From Rhamnusium bicolor (taxonomy: Eukaryota > Arthropoda > Insecta > Coleoptera > Cerambycidae): a stretch of DNA of 64,000 nt. Position numbers and translations under genes: made by a program. The DNA lies in contig JANEYF010000991.1 in assembly GCA_029963845.1 (NCBI GenBank), forward strand, positions 111,075-175,074, read 5' to 3'. The number at the start of each line of letters is the position of its first letter. Position 1 is the stretch's first letter. Below are positions 22,708-35,575 of this stretch, piece after piece. The notes under the pieces were generated by a model that saw only the letters and a program-made list of their open reading frames with translations, did not search any database and was not told the DNA's origin.

Positions 22708-23854
22708 TTAATAGAAAGTTCACTATTTCGTCTATTCCGGAGTATTTAGAATTTTTTAGATTTTTAATTATATCTAATACATCGTCTTCTATAAGAGGTC
22801 GGAAAAACAGTGAATTATTACTAACATTTAAAAATTCTGTAAGAGGCATATCCGAGTTCTGCTGTAAATTAGACAAAAGGTTTTTGAGAGAAAATAAAAA
22901 ATAATTATTAAATTTTTCTGCACATTCAATGGGATTTAAAATTCTACCATTATCCACTATTTCTATGACAGTTATTTTTATTTGATTTGCAAGAAACCCT
23001 ATTTAGGATATCCCACATAGCCTTACTTTCGTTTTTCGAATTGAAAACTATTTGGCCATTTACTTTTTTTAGAAACAGACGATAACAAATTCTGATATTC
23101 GCTAATTTATATTGTTGTTTAAATTGGGGATATTGCCTGCTCAGATCGGCAAGAAGTGATACTCGATTTTTGACCTCAGTGATTTCTGGGTTCCTCCTAT
23201 TACAAATGGATTTATAAATTTGTTTTTATATTTCGTAAGTGGAAACAGATTTCAAAATAATACGAAATATCTTCCATAAATAAATTAAAAGTTATATTAC
23301 AGTCTAGAATTGCTAAAATTGAAGACCAACAGACATTACTCAAAAAATAACAGAAATTGTCAATATTACTGTCACTGAAAAAACTGTGACTATCTTCAGC
23401 TACCATATGATTTGTTTTTATTTTGACATTCTAAGCAGAATGATCTGACAAGTTACTTTTAATGATATTTGCTTCGCATACTATTTCCTTAACATTTACT
23501 AAAATATTATCAATACCTTTGCTCGATTTAGTAGTTACTCTTGTTGGCTCATAAAACATTTTACACATATTGTTACAGTTTAAAATATTTGTAAATTCGC
23601 GCAAAACATAACATGACTGATTAAAATCAATATTAAAATCACCACCAATTACTAATACCTTATTACTAAGTATAAAAGTGTGTAATAAATTACTAAATTG
23701 CAACAGGAACAATTTGTTATCATTGTTAGCAGGGCAATACAACGCAATTATAACAATATTACTACCTAAAATTTCCACTCCGCAACATTCAAATAAATTT
23801 ATGACAGATAACTCTGAACAGCAGTCCAAGTTTTTGTCTTTAAACTGTTCCCAC

Positions 23855-24195
23855 TATGGAGTGTAGAGAAGGAGAAACGTCTCCGTGTTAAAAAAATGTG
23901 ATCGGATTTTCGATGGAAGAATAGGTGGCGCTGATTTATAGGAGGTATTCTACGTGATTTTGTTTTAACTATTTTTATTATTTTTTTACGCTGTATAATT
24001 CTTTTCAACACCTACATAATATTATGTTTTCGTTAGTTTATAGAATCTGAATCTAGTTTCAGAGATATAGTAAGTGTTTAACTTCAGACTCAATCCCATA
24101 ATACGATCAGCGCCACATCTCATACCTTACAGAATTCAGACCACATTTTGAACGTACCGTCCATAAGAGACGTTCCTCCTTCTCTACACTCCATA
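23855..24195. mobile_element. MITE with 8-bp target duplication
   Basis: This 341-bp insertion has 28-29-bp terminal inverted repeats beginning TATGGAGTGTAGAGAAGGAG and is flanked by the perfect 8-bp duplication GTTCCCAC (23847-23854 and 24196-24203). Excision restores the endonuclease region of LINE A. It encodes no protein. The 8-bp duplication suggests a hAT-type mover, though the terminal bases are not the usual CAG/TAG. Confidence 0.93.
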
Positions 24196-24790
24196 GTTCC
24201 CACAATACTATGCAACACCACCATGTTTTTATTTAGGACGACAAAGGGATGCTGATAATTTAAAATCGGACAGATTTATTACATCAATTTGACCTTCTGA
24301 CTGCCAGTATTCACTCAATAACAAAACATCTATGTGATGATCGCTTAAGAAATTATTTAATTACAGAATTTTATTTCTGACTCATTGAATATTTTGATGC
24401 ATAACAGCAATATCATTAGAATTTTTTAATCCAATATTACAACTTGGGAGAGTCGTAGGTATAAAAAATGTCTTTGCATTTCCTCATTTATTGGTCGATC
24501 TTTTTTTTTTCTGAGATATTTTTATCATGATGAATAAATTTTAAATTTTTTGTTGGTTTGGGTTGAGTTATGATATTTACAAGATTCCGTACCATAATAT
24601 TTTTTAAGTTTTTTCCTCCTTCAACGTTTATTTCAAGATAGTTTACGTGTGCCTCTATACAGTTGTTGAATTTTAATAGAAAGGCATTCAACATTGAGTT
24701 ATACTTAAAATCATTCCTATATTTATAAGCAGTGCCATTACTGATGTGAAAACAGCATTTGTGTGTGAGCACAACTTATTACATACTTAT

Positions 24791-25125
24791 AACATAACTA
24801 TAACCGCTTTATGTGGTAAAATAATTAGTACCTGCTCTGTCATCAGCTTATAGCTCCATGTCGGTACCTAATGTTGAGTAACTGTAGTAAATTTTACATC
24901 AATCATATACATGCCAAAATTACGCTAAATGTATTTTGAAATTTTTATGAAAAATATATTTTTACAGCTTTTTGGAATTTTATGTGATCTTATGATGGAT
25001 AAACCACTTCTGAAGTACTTTCAAAAGAACGTTTTTAAAGTGGTTCAGTTTCTGCTAAAAATAACTAAAATTCCTTTGAAATTACTTCCTAGCAGTTTCA
25101 AAGGGTTTTCAAATCTATTATTGTT
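24791..25125. other. no gene recognised
   Basis: AT-rich spacer between LINE A and the long inverted-repeat element. Confidence 0.5.
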
Positions 25126-26085
25126 CATTTCTAGAAAAAAAATAATAAAATAATTGTTGGGTATTACAAAAGCATTCTCTCAAACCTAACATGATAATAA
25201 TAATAAATACCTATATATTTTTATATTTTATAATGGCATTCTTATCTGAATGTGCTAGTATAAAAGTTTTAGGCATATAATGAATCAAAAACAACACTTC
25301 CAATACATTTTATCATAGAAACTAATAAAACAACCACTCAGTCTGGGAGCATGAACTGCGTTGAATTAAATAAGTCCTCAGTATTAATAGCAAAGAAAAA
25401 TTGATTGAAAAACATTAACTCACCAAAAAAAGGAAAATGTTCACTCAAGAAATGAATTCCTCCAGTTACAATACAAAAAAAACGAAAACCTCTAGTCTAA
25501 TACATATCTACTTTTATTCTTCTGAACTCTTCAGGAAGCTACACCGTGTAAAAAATTATGTATAATAATATGTAAATTCGATAATTCTAAATATGAACAT
25601 TTGTCACATTTATTTTGACATTTTAATTTGAAAGACAATATAATTAATTAGAGTAACTTCAGAAATCATAATGATATTCATGACATCTAATCTAACCTAA
25701 ATAAGCCCTTTCTTTTCGTTTTTTTGAATTGTAACTGGAGGAAATCATTTCATGAGTGTGAAAATTTTCCTTTTTTGGTGAGTTAATATTTTTTCAATCT
25801 CAATATTTTTATTTGCCTCTAATACTGAGCACACCGTTATTTAATTCAACCAGTTCTTGCTCCTAGACTGAGCAGTTGTTTTAATAGTTTCTATGATAAA
25901 ATGTATTAGAAGTGCTGTTTTTGATTCATTATAAGCCTAAAACTTTTATACTAGCACATTCAGATAAGAATGTCAGTATAAAATATAAAAATATATAGGT
26001 ATTTATTATCATTATTATCATGTTAGGTTTGAGAGAATGCCTTTGTAATACCCAATAATTATTTTACTATTTGTTTCTAGAAATG
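25126..26085. mobile_element. long inverted-repeat element, copy 2
   Basis: Left arm 25126-25497 and right arm 25715-26085 are inverted copies (about 370 bp each) around a 217-bp centre. Ends read CATTTCTAGA inward, with GGGTATTACAAAAGCATTC(T) further in. The same family occurs at 10889-11612. No frame is conserved between the copies, so this looks like a non-autonomous fold-back element. No target duplication could be assigned. Confidence 0.8.
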
Positions 26086-27190
26086 CATAAATACAAAGCA
26101 ATAATATGTCAGATTTTTATAAATCTATTATTATTGTTAAAACACATCGTGGCAAATTAATACTTTAATAATTGTAAAATGTTACATAAGACTATAATCG
26201 CAATTTTATGACAGAGTTCAGCACTTGTCAGAGGGAAATTTTCCCAATCTTCTAAAAAATACAACAATTATCATTATTTTAGCCAATAAATGATTAGTCC
26301 GAGAGCCAGCCCTAATACTTATTGGAAGATCAGCGTATCGATGATTTCTCTTCTGGGTAGACTTTAAAATACTCAAGTATCTATCTATCTTTGTTACATG
26401 ATCTTAATCGCACTAGATTTTTCCAACATAAGCTGCCTTCTTTCGCGCTGAGAACTCGGATTTTGATCCAAAAAGCACCAACAGCAATAAAGCATTTGTT
26501 AATTATTCAACTTCTATTGGTTGTTTTCGGATCAAAACACATTATGGTTCTGTGATCAGAGTCTAAAGAGAACGGCTATGATTGCCAAGCTATGGATATC
26601 GGCCCCTACACTCTCTCTAGAAATCTAACTATCTAAAAACTATTCACTTTAGGGAAATTACACAAAATTTTTGTCCCCACGATTATTTTGGATAATTTTA
26701 ATTAACTAAAGCTTTGAGACCTATTAATTCCAGTGGCATTGCCGTAGTAGTATGAAATAACTAACTTAGTTAAAGATAATTACACAGACTTACCTATGTC
26801 TTATTTCGTCCAAAGTAAAGTTTGAGTCCGCCCAAGCACCTGCATTATTAAGACACCTTCTACAGTAGTTTCCTTTAAACAATGTACACTTCTCTGTGAA
26901 TATCCCACCATATTTTGAAAATGAACAACTACATCCAAGGATGTAGATAATGATGCATAATCATAATACTACCGGAAATCATTTGTAGAATGCCCATCGC
27001 ATAGAGGCACTGCTTAATGTGGCGTAGGAGCATTTAAAAAAAAATACTCTTAAATTTTGTAATTAGGATACCCAAAATGATAGCAACAATCAATGGGAAG
27101 TCATTAAGCACATTTAGAAATTTTGTAAAGCAGATTTTCCAAAGAATTTTTCATGTGCTTTAGAGAACTAATGTTGCAATAATAATTTAT
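26086..27190. other. no gene recognised
   Basis: AT-rich, no coding signature and no clear terminal repeats. Confidence 0.5.
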
Positions 27191-29272
27191 CGCACTGTGT
27201 TTATCCCTAAGATGGAGGATTTTTCCTACCGGAGAAATAATAGGCCGATCCTTTGCTCAACTTTTGCTATAAGTTATTTACACGTAGCTTGTATGCCAGG
27301 ACACTGAGTTCTGTTAATTTCGTCTCCTAGAAGATACATCAACAGCATAGTGCTAAGAAAGACATAGTAGATTGTAAGGACAACTTGTTGATAGTATTAC
27401 ATAGGATTCTATGCAATACAAGCAGAATCTATCAATCATGGATCGATTATCGTAAGGCATTTGACTCAACATCTCATGAGTTCTTGCTACCGTACTACAA
27501 TGTCTTGCGGTACCAGCATATCTGGTGAGATGCATCGAATAGCTACTACCGCTCTGAAGAATTCGCTTCACCATAATATCTGGTGCACAGCGCATCACGA
27601 CAGAGCAGTTAGCATTTACAGAGGAGTTTTCTGGGGTGATTTCCTGAGCTTTCTTCTCTTCTGCATCTCACTATTTCACTGTTCTCTGTTATCATCACTG
27701 TTATCTGTGGAGCTCTGCCTAACCTGCGGGTACAAATGGGATCTATCCAGGGACTGAAGTTATTAGGTCACCCATCTGTTTTATATAGATGACCTTAAAC
27801 TTTGTACCTCCGGAAAGCGCTCTTAGCGTTGTCGAAGAGTATACGTGGGCTATTGGTATGGAATTCGGATTGGATAAATATGCAGTTGTCCACTTCAAGA
27901 GAGAACGATACGATGCGGAGAAGTCTCTGAAAAAGCACAGCTTGCAGGCGGAAGTATCCTGCCACATCTGAATGCCGGGGAGGCCTATACATATCTGACC
28001 TGCTAGAGATATGTGGTATTTATATGATTCATATAAATGATACGACTCTTTCCGATGAATCTTTGGCACCAGTACAATTGTATATTCGTACTATAGTAAA
28101 ATACCCAGAATGAAATGACTCGAGGTTGAGGCAGTGCTGAAAGACAAAGACACGAGTCTGATTCCGATTTCGTATTGTGTTATTTGTATTGAACTAATAT
28201 CATACTATCGTATCGAAATAATTCAGTACAACCGTAGTCTTCTTGACAAATCGTATAGGTCTTCGATACGATTTGCACCTGCAAGCTGATTCTCCACATA
28301 ACACAGCGGATGATACAGTGGCATGAAACATACGAATCTTTTGGTACAAATCTTTTGTAGTACCGAGTCAGTACGAAAAGATTTCTTGAAAAGAGTCGTA
28401 TTGTCCATCTCTAGAGTATGCAACAACGGCACATCCAGGATGTCTCTCAAGTGAAGAATTTTCTCTGCGGCATGTATGTATAAGCTTTTTCACCAAAAAA
28501 TTTGTACCATCGAACATTTGGGGAAAAACAAGGTGGTTGCGACAAACATGCTTGTCATTCTTGTTATGTTTTACTTGTTTAGAGTAGTGAAGTGGACAGT
28601 AGATGAACTGCGCCAGTTCATCAGCGACGCCCGAAAGATGATGATTATTCACAGAAGCATTCATTCTAGATCGTCCATTCCTCGTGTTTAAATTCCACGA
28701 CAACGGAGGGACCGAAGATTCTTGAGCCTGGAATATATAGCATGTAATATACTCAGAAGCTGGATCAAGTCTTATGATTGATAAAACATTATAAAACTCT
28801 AAGAGTGGGCGCATGATTATTCAAGGCAGCAAAGAGAGCCACAGATGAACTAGGTCTCGTATTCTACGTCAGATAAGGAGGCCGGTGAATTGCTGACGTT
28901 GATCAAGTCATTCAGCTTCAGCTGAATCATCTGTGAGCCCGGATAAAAGCTGCGGAACAAGGAAATTTGTTTTGGAAGCGTATCAATAAACCCTCTAGCA
29001 TGGTGACTTCTATAAGAACATAGAAACACTGGTTTTATAGACCAAGCTGGGATTTGCTTTTCTAAAGTCAGCCGGATTTAAGTCGGAGATTAAGGTATTC
29101 ATTATGGCCTGTCACTGTAACTGCGTGTGGCTTATAGAGAGAGGTTACTGATATCAACTGCAGGACCTGCCGTCATTCGCCGAAATCGCTCATGCACTTA
29201 CTTTCAACTCAAGCCGAAATCGCATATATATATACCTGCATCCACCGACATAACACCAATGCTGCCTTACGT
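27191..29272 (+). mobile_element. RLE-type LINE, copy 4, old and split
   Basis: A diverged copy of the family at 14-20 kb, 5'-truncated at the RT (the start matches copy 3 near 17805). Recognisable pieces: RPILCST (27243), SWIDYRKAFDSTSHE (27435-27480, keeping the catalytic Asp), LSVEEYTWAIGMEFGLDK-like sequence (27820-27880), and matches up to the zinc-knuckle area near 29160 and CCTTACGTTC at 29265. Many stops and indels show it is much older than copies 1-3. A 410-bp MITE interrupts it at 28004-28413. Confidence 0.83.
28004..28413. mobile_element. hAT-like MITE inside LINE copy 4
   Basis: The right end read inward is TAGAGATGGACAATACGACT; the left end is TAGAGAT...ATACGACTCTTT with a short expansion. 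The LINE sequence on the two sides joins cleanly between TATCTG and GTGTGCAACAA of the intact copies. The candidate 8-bp duplication is degraded. TAGAGATGG-type ends are typical of hAT elements. An internal pair CGTATCGAA/TTCGATACG is also present. Confidence 0.72.
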
Positions 29273-31485
29273 TCTATTCTTTTCACACGTTGAGTGTCCC
29301 ATGAGTCATATGTGATACAAACTCAATTTTATACACGTATATGAGTCATGTGCTTCAAATACATGCCTTAGCTTTATAGAACTGCAAATTGTAAACGCTG
29401 TATGCCCATTATTTATTTCATGTGAGTGAAAAGAAAATATTTCCACATCTATAAAACCACTACTTGCGAGCTATTACTATCTGTAAAATAAGTATACAAA
29501 ATACTTATGTATGTAACTGAAATCAGGTTTTCAAGCCATAATTTACTATCTTAGGACACATTCCAGAAGAAAAAGTCTCTATACACCCATCTACCAGTGG
29601 CAGGGTGTTATGATCATTATCTAATTTAAAATTAAATATTTATTCAAAATTTAATCCAAAAAAATTAATTATATCTTAAAAAAATATATTTGCCTTTATT
29701 ATGAAAACCACATTATAACAAAATACAATAAAATTTTACACTATGAGATTTCAATCCGAAAGCATGCAATTTCAAACAGACTGCTTCATTCTCCACGCTT
29801 AAAGCAAACGTTAAAAACACAAATTCTCTTTTAAAAATCAGTCTCTTATTAATGGTCCTTATTCTTAAATTGTTTCCTGTGTGATACTAAATTCATAAAG
29901 AGTTAATAAACTGAAGCGATATTTATTAATTATGTACTATTTGTGTTATAACATCAAATATAATATTAAGTGTATAACAGAAATATAATGAAGTTACCTC
30001 TTGCTCATCTTATATAAATAAAATAAACTAGAGGCTTAGAAGGCTATACACAAAAGATTTTAATACGCAGAAAATTATTAACACATCATGAAACATGGAG
30101 ATGAAAGAGATATTAATAATTAGCTACGCTTGGCATTGATTTTCGGTGACAAACAATTATGATTAAGATTTTCACCGATTTACCAAGAAAAAGAAACTGC
30201 GTGATGGAATAATATGACGTTAAATCGTGAATCAACATTTATAATGCCGAGTAGAATGAACATATTATTATAAATAAGATGTAGAAGATATAAACACCTG
30301 AATTTACTTATGTTATGATTCATTCTTTTTTGAATTTAAATATGCTGCACCTTAACATATTTGCATGAGCCTCAGTTTATCAATATTCTCATTATTTTGT
30401 TTCTTTTTTATACATTTATCACTTAAACGTGTTAATTTTCTTAATTTTATGTAAAACAGTAACAAAAACTGAATGTTACATACAAATTTCCTATTGAATA
30501 TTTAAGATACATTTTAGATATCTTGTAAAATATGAATATAAATTTCTTAATAAATTCAGTAACGTTTCCGAGCAGAATTTAATATCCGAACTGATTAAAG
30601 TTTAAGATAATCTGGCTTGGGGAGTACATAAGTTATAATACAACAAAACCCTTACATCAGCTAAACGTGATACCCAGATAAGTGTATAAATAAGAGCGCC
30701 TCTAGTACTCTGAGAGTTTTTTCGTCCTAGACTTTGACTAGCATAGTTCGTGTGTAAATTGTTCATAAACGTAAATTGTTAATTAACGATCCAAACAAAT
30801 AAATTTTCTTAAGAATCTTCAATTTTTGTTTTTAAAAAACCAATCGCTCGTCTACGATTCTTAAGTCATACACATTAGGCATAATATACATTAAATATAC
30901 ATCACAGTATGTGTTAGAAACACACAAAATTCTTCTATAATTTTTTAGATGAAAATTTGAAATTTGGAGGAGTGATTGAAGAAATAATTTAAATTTATTT
31001 GACACACCCGCGTCATCTGCGGTTTGACCAGAACTGACTGCAATGTTCTTATTTTATTTATTTTATAGCATCCTATATATTTAGGATATTTTTATGATAT
31101 ACATTTTTAAACATAAGAAAGTGCATGGAATACAAAATAAATAAAATGTATCTCAATACTCGTCGTAAGGATGTCTATCATCATCACTGTTATGAAATTG
31201 TAGTCATTTCTCAAATCATTAATTTAGTTATTTACGTTTATTTAAATTTTTTTCGAAATTTTAATTTTTTTACACTTTATACTACCATAACTTGCTTATT
31301 TTTGGTAATTTTTGTTCTCTCCAAATTATCCCTTCCAATGATGTTATAATAATATCAGCATTGATGAAAAAAGTGACGAATATATAATATCTCTGAAACT
31401 GCACTTGCTGGCTCAAAAAGTAGGACAGCAAGAAATTTGGTATATTTTTAAGTAAAATTTTTTCTCAGTGTACACAAAATATATA
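29273..31485. other. no gene recognised; possible solo-LTR-like promoter near 30.68 kb
   Basis: AT-rich. The only notable signals are GTATAAATAAG at 30683 followed about 30 bp later by CTCTAGTACTCTGAGAG and an AATAAA near 30800, an arrangement seen in insect LTRs. No flanking TG/CA ends or target duplication could be fixed, so I do not call an LTR. Confidence 0.35.
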
Positions 31486-34400
31486 GAATCATTTGTTTTG
31501 CATTCTTGCCACTTTCTTGTTCATTTCTTCTTCGCAATTTTCAATCAATGAATCAATCAAAAATGCTTTATTGTCAGAAAAATACAAATATTTTTTATTG
31601 ACAAAGCCAAACTTTAATCCTAATGTAAAACATTGGTAAAAGATAAAACAGTACCAGAAAGTACAGCACATATAAAGGACTAAACAGGGTGTCCCTAAAC
31701 TTACAGCACACACCCTGCATAGAAATTTTAAATCTAGTCTAATTATAAAACAATCACGTATATCGAGCAAACAAACAATTTAGTCAATTTCAGAATCTTG
31801 AAAATAATCATTCAATGAATAATATGCCTTTTTAATCAATAATTTCTTTGTTTTATTTCTAAATTTGTTTTCATTTACGATTTGCCTCAGGTTTACAGGA
31901 AGATGATTGAATATCTTTTTACTATCATAAAGAATCGAGTTTTTTGTCTGAGTAGATGAACGAATAGGAAATGTGATGTTAAATCTATTACGTGTATCTA
32001 GTGTTTATATCACGTTTAAACTTTTTTATGCATAAGACATACAGTCTCTAAAATAAATATACAGGCCAGAATCAAAAATTCAAACTTCAAAAACAATGGT
32101 CTACACGAGTCTCTTACTTTCGCCTTACACATATTTTTATAACTCTATGAGTGAAAAATAAGCACTTCTTGTGGTTCCATATCTAATTCATTCGACATCA
32201 CTCTAATTGCATAATAATTTGAAGCTAACTTATTGCTTAACATTGATATATGTTTCTCAAATTTTAATTTATTATCAATCCACAAACCCAAAAATCTACT
32301 ATCCATTTGGTTTTTAACAACTTGATCATCCAGGAATACCTCGTTTAGGTTGCATTTAAAAGTGATAATATTAGTTTTAGGTATGTTAAAAGACAATAAA
32401 TTAGTATCACACCACTTCTTGATTATTAATAAATCAATATTAATAGTGAAATTTTTAAAAACGCAAATTCGTTAAAATATATTAAAGTATAGGGCCAAGA
32501 ACGGACCCTTGTGGCACGCCAGATTGCACTATATTTTGTGTTGACAATATATCATTAAAAATCACTTTTTGGGAACGACATGATAAATATGACCGAAACC
32601 AATCCAGCATTCTGCCCATAGGTTTCAAGTTTCCTGAGCAGTATTCCATGATTCACACAGTCAAAAGCCTTAGATAAATCACAGAACACTGCTGCGGCAA
32701 CTTCTCCCTCGTTAAGTTCAAGATATAGTTTCTCTAAAAACACAAATATGGCATCATTAGTATTTTTTGAAGCCTGAAAACCAGACTGAGCAGAGTAGTT
32801 TATTATGTTTAAAAAGTTTAAAACTCGATCTAAATCTATTTTTCTACTATTTTCGCTAATGTGGATAGCAACCAGATAGGCCTATAATTTGAGGGTGAGT
32901 CATGGTCTCAACCGTTAAATAATGGAATAACATCTGCAATTTTTAAACATGATGGAAAAATACCTGTTTCAAAAGAAATATTAATAACATCAGCCAAAAC
33001 CTACAAAACATTATCTGGCAGTTTTTGGAAAATTTTTAATGAAATATCCCATCCACTAGCATTCTTGTTTTTGAGGTCATTAAAAATACAAGATTTTAGG
33101 AATATCTTGTACATCGACGAAAGTAAAAAAAAATATTCAGGTACCGAAATATGACTTAAATATTTTATAGGATCGTTCTTTGGAGTAATTTTTTCACACC
33201 GTTTTTTTTGCTATAGTGCAATAGAAATTATTCATTTCATCAGCGCTCAGTTTAGAATTAACGGGGGAGTTATTATCTTTTCCTCTAAAAGCATTTACAA
33301 TGTTCCATGCTTCTCTTTGTTTATTTGGAGCCTGAGTAATTCCATTTCTATAATATAATTGTTTAGCAGCTAGAAGAGTCTTCCTGTATACTTTTCGGTA
33401 CATATTGAAATAATCAATAAAACTAAAAATATTCATTGCATGTTTTCTAATTAAATGCAGTGAACGCATGCTCTTTGGCGATATTTTTAGACCCTTTGTA
33501 AGCCAAGGTGTTTTATTTTTTTTGATTAATGGTTCTTATCAGAAAAGCTCTGTTAAACAAATAGCAGAGACTTGTATGAAATTGTTCTAGAGGATTGTCA
33601 GAATCAATAACTTTACACCAGTCTGCTTCCAAACATAGTTGTGCTAGCTTATCGTAATTATTCTTAGTAAAAAGTCTATCGCGTCGCTCTTAAACTTTAT
33701 TGGTCTTCGACAGTCCTAGTGATAACATACAAAGAATGGTCTCATGGTCAGACAGTCCTGCATTAACAATCGAATAACTGACAGCAGCACTATCAATATT
33801 TGTACAGGATTCATTATAAATTATCCACCCCTTATCATCGTTATTATTGCCTATAGAAAAAAAAGTCTTAAATAAAAGTTGTGTGGTTATGACGGAATTT
33901 TGTTAAAATGCTATCAGAAGTACAGTAACGTGCAGATTTCAGGGGATACAAAAAAATTATATATATTTTTTAAATAGGATACCCTGTATATTATTAAATT
34001 TTTTGGAATGAACTATTATTCCTTATTTCAAAAATGTACCATATGTTACCCCTACCATATACCGTTCTTGAGTTATTAAACGTCGAATATCTTAGTTAAA
34101 CTAGTTAATGTAAATATGGAAAAGTTAATATTATTAAAGTGAGCTATGAAAATGACAAATATTATGTTTGATAAGTGACATTTCTTTAATGAAACAATCA
34201 AAATGGTTTACAGTTTACAGTAATGCTTTAGGTGGAAGAAATAAACGTAATTACATTGGTGGTCTATAGATGCATAATATATAGATTATAGATTGAGGGC
34301 AGTAAATAATAGAAAATTCAAATTCTTTTTCGACCAACATGTGATCAAATTTATCTTTATTTATAAAACAGTGGAATTTGAGAAAACTATCTTTAATGAA

Positions 34401-35540
34401 AATTAGTGTACCTCCATGTATAGTTTCTTGTCGACCAAAATTTAGATACTAAATTACAATTTGGCAAGAATAGAGGTTCACCACTTTTTAACCAATGTTC
34501 GGTCAACAGTACTATTTGGATAATTTATAGTGTCCAAGAAAACCGTAAATTCATCAATTTTCCTACGAATAGATTGAATGTTTAGCAGCATTAGGGAGAA
34601 ACTAGTGTCCGTGATTTCTCTAAAAAAGAAACATTCCTATCTTTGTTATTGTCAATTGATCTAGAACTATCACTTTCCTCATCCAATGTTGTATAACTAT
34701 ATTAATCTACAATACTTTGGTTTATAGGCAAGGTACAGTTAACCCTATCTACATCTACATTTACAAGGAGTATACATTTTATCACAATGTTTGACTCTAA
34801 ATTGAGGTTTTTAACATAAGAAGCAAGAAGTTTACTTAATGATTGATAGTAGTACCAAAATTTTTGATTTAAATGGATATTGTTTATTATTCTTATTGAA
34901 AGATTTTTGTTTCTCATAAAATTTTTAAAATATGCATAAATTCTCTAAAAAATATTATTATCCCCTCCAGACTTAAAGCAAACAATCAAGTTTGTAAAAC
35001 CAATTTCAAAAATATCTTTTAATACTGAGTAATCTAGGAAAAAGACTAAGCGAATATCCAAAAAAATTATAACATAGTCGCTATGGCCGTAACCGAGTGT
35101 CGCATTAAAAACATTTTTTGATACTTCTCCCATATGTACTCCTGATTTAACAAATCCTCCAATCTCATATGAAATGTCTGCTAGATACCTTCTTAGGTAC
35201 AATAAATAATTTTTTGCACTACCATTTCCGTAAACTAACACTTTACTTTTACCAGATTTATGAGTATTTTTCATAGGTATGTGATCTGGTACACAATTTT
35301 CCTCCATATCTTCTGTTTGCAATAATTTATCTTTGTTCTGCTTGCTCTTGTTAATTTTTGTTCTTGTATTTTCTAAATCTGAGTGTCTCAAATTTGTGTG
35401 TATGTCCCTGTTTCTTCCCATGTTACAATTATTTATCTCAGAGTTAGTAAAGTTATTTTGTAGTGACTTTATTTGATTTTGATATAATAAATTTTCCGCG
35501 TCCAATGTTCTGATGGATGAGATCATATTTTTATTTCTAA
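31486..35540 (-). mobile_element. Jockey/CR1-like LINE B, decayed
   Basis: Minus strand. The first-ORF frame (35526-34945) has a charged, polar N-terminal half, then KVLVYGNGSAKNYLLYLRRYL and GYGHSDYVIIFLD, reminiscent of an SGNH/esterase-like ORF1 domain. The endonuclease start LNIQSIRRKIDEF is near 34580 and the SDHETILC motif near 33750; the part between has been replaced by unrelated DNA (about 33880-34310). RT pieces: AVFCDLSKAFDCVNHGILL (32700-32640), SGVPQGSVLGPILY (32520-32480), and NIPKTNIITFK...RFLGLWIDNKLKFEKHI (32390-32230). The YADD segment is deleted. The C-terminal and 3' region ends near 31500 in TTGATTGATTCATTGATTG-like sequence. Confidence 0.82.
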
Positions 35541-35575
35541 CTTATCATTTTAAAAACTGACGAATTATAACATTT

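Larger units (their letters stand above)
20127..24790 (-). mobile_element. Jockey/CR1-like LINE A, split by two insertions
   Basis: Minus strand, from about 24790 down to 20127. In order: a short first-ORF remnant (24772-24488), the AP-endonuclease start near 24460, endonuclease motifs VIGGDFNIDF and SNLSDHS in 23829-23431, a linker, the start of RT (SKYSGIDEIVN, near 22720), RT motif A (LFVDVSKAFDCVDHSIL, near 21400), the catalytic motif with SYAEDTNVL (Ala-Glu instead of Ala-Asp) near 21180, and the C-terminal LAKACYAL/LYFASFHLHLKY region near 20880-20760. Stops and frame changes are scattered. It is interrupted by a piggyBac at 21760-22707 and a MITE at 23855-24195. Its 3' end abuts that of the RLE-type LINE in the opposite orientation. 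Confidence 0.82.

Noticed and set aside
21750..22720. CRISPR-like array from repeated GGTCCCTAGGGACCG
   Set aside because: Only a few copies, palindromic, confined to piggyBac subterminal regions; no regular spacers.
30560..30880. Solo LTR
   Set aside because: TATA and AATAAA signals are suggestive, but no TG...CA boundaries or target duplication were found.
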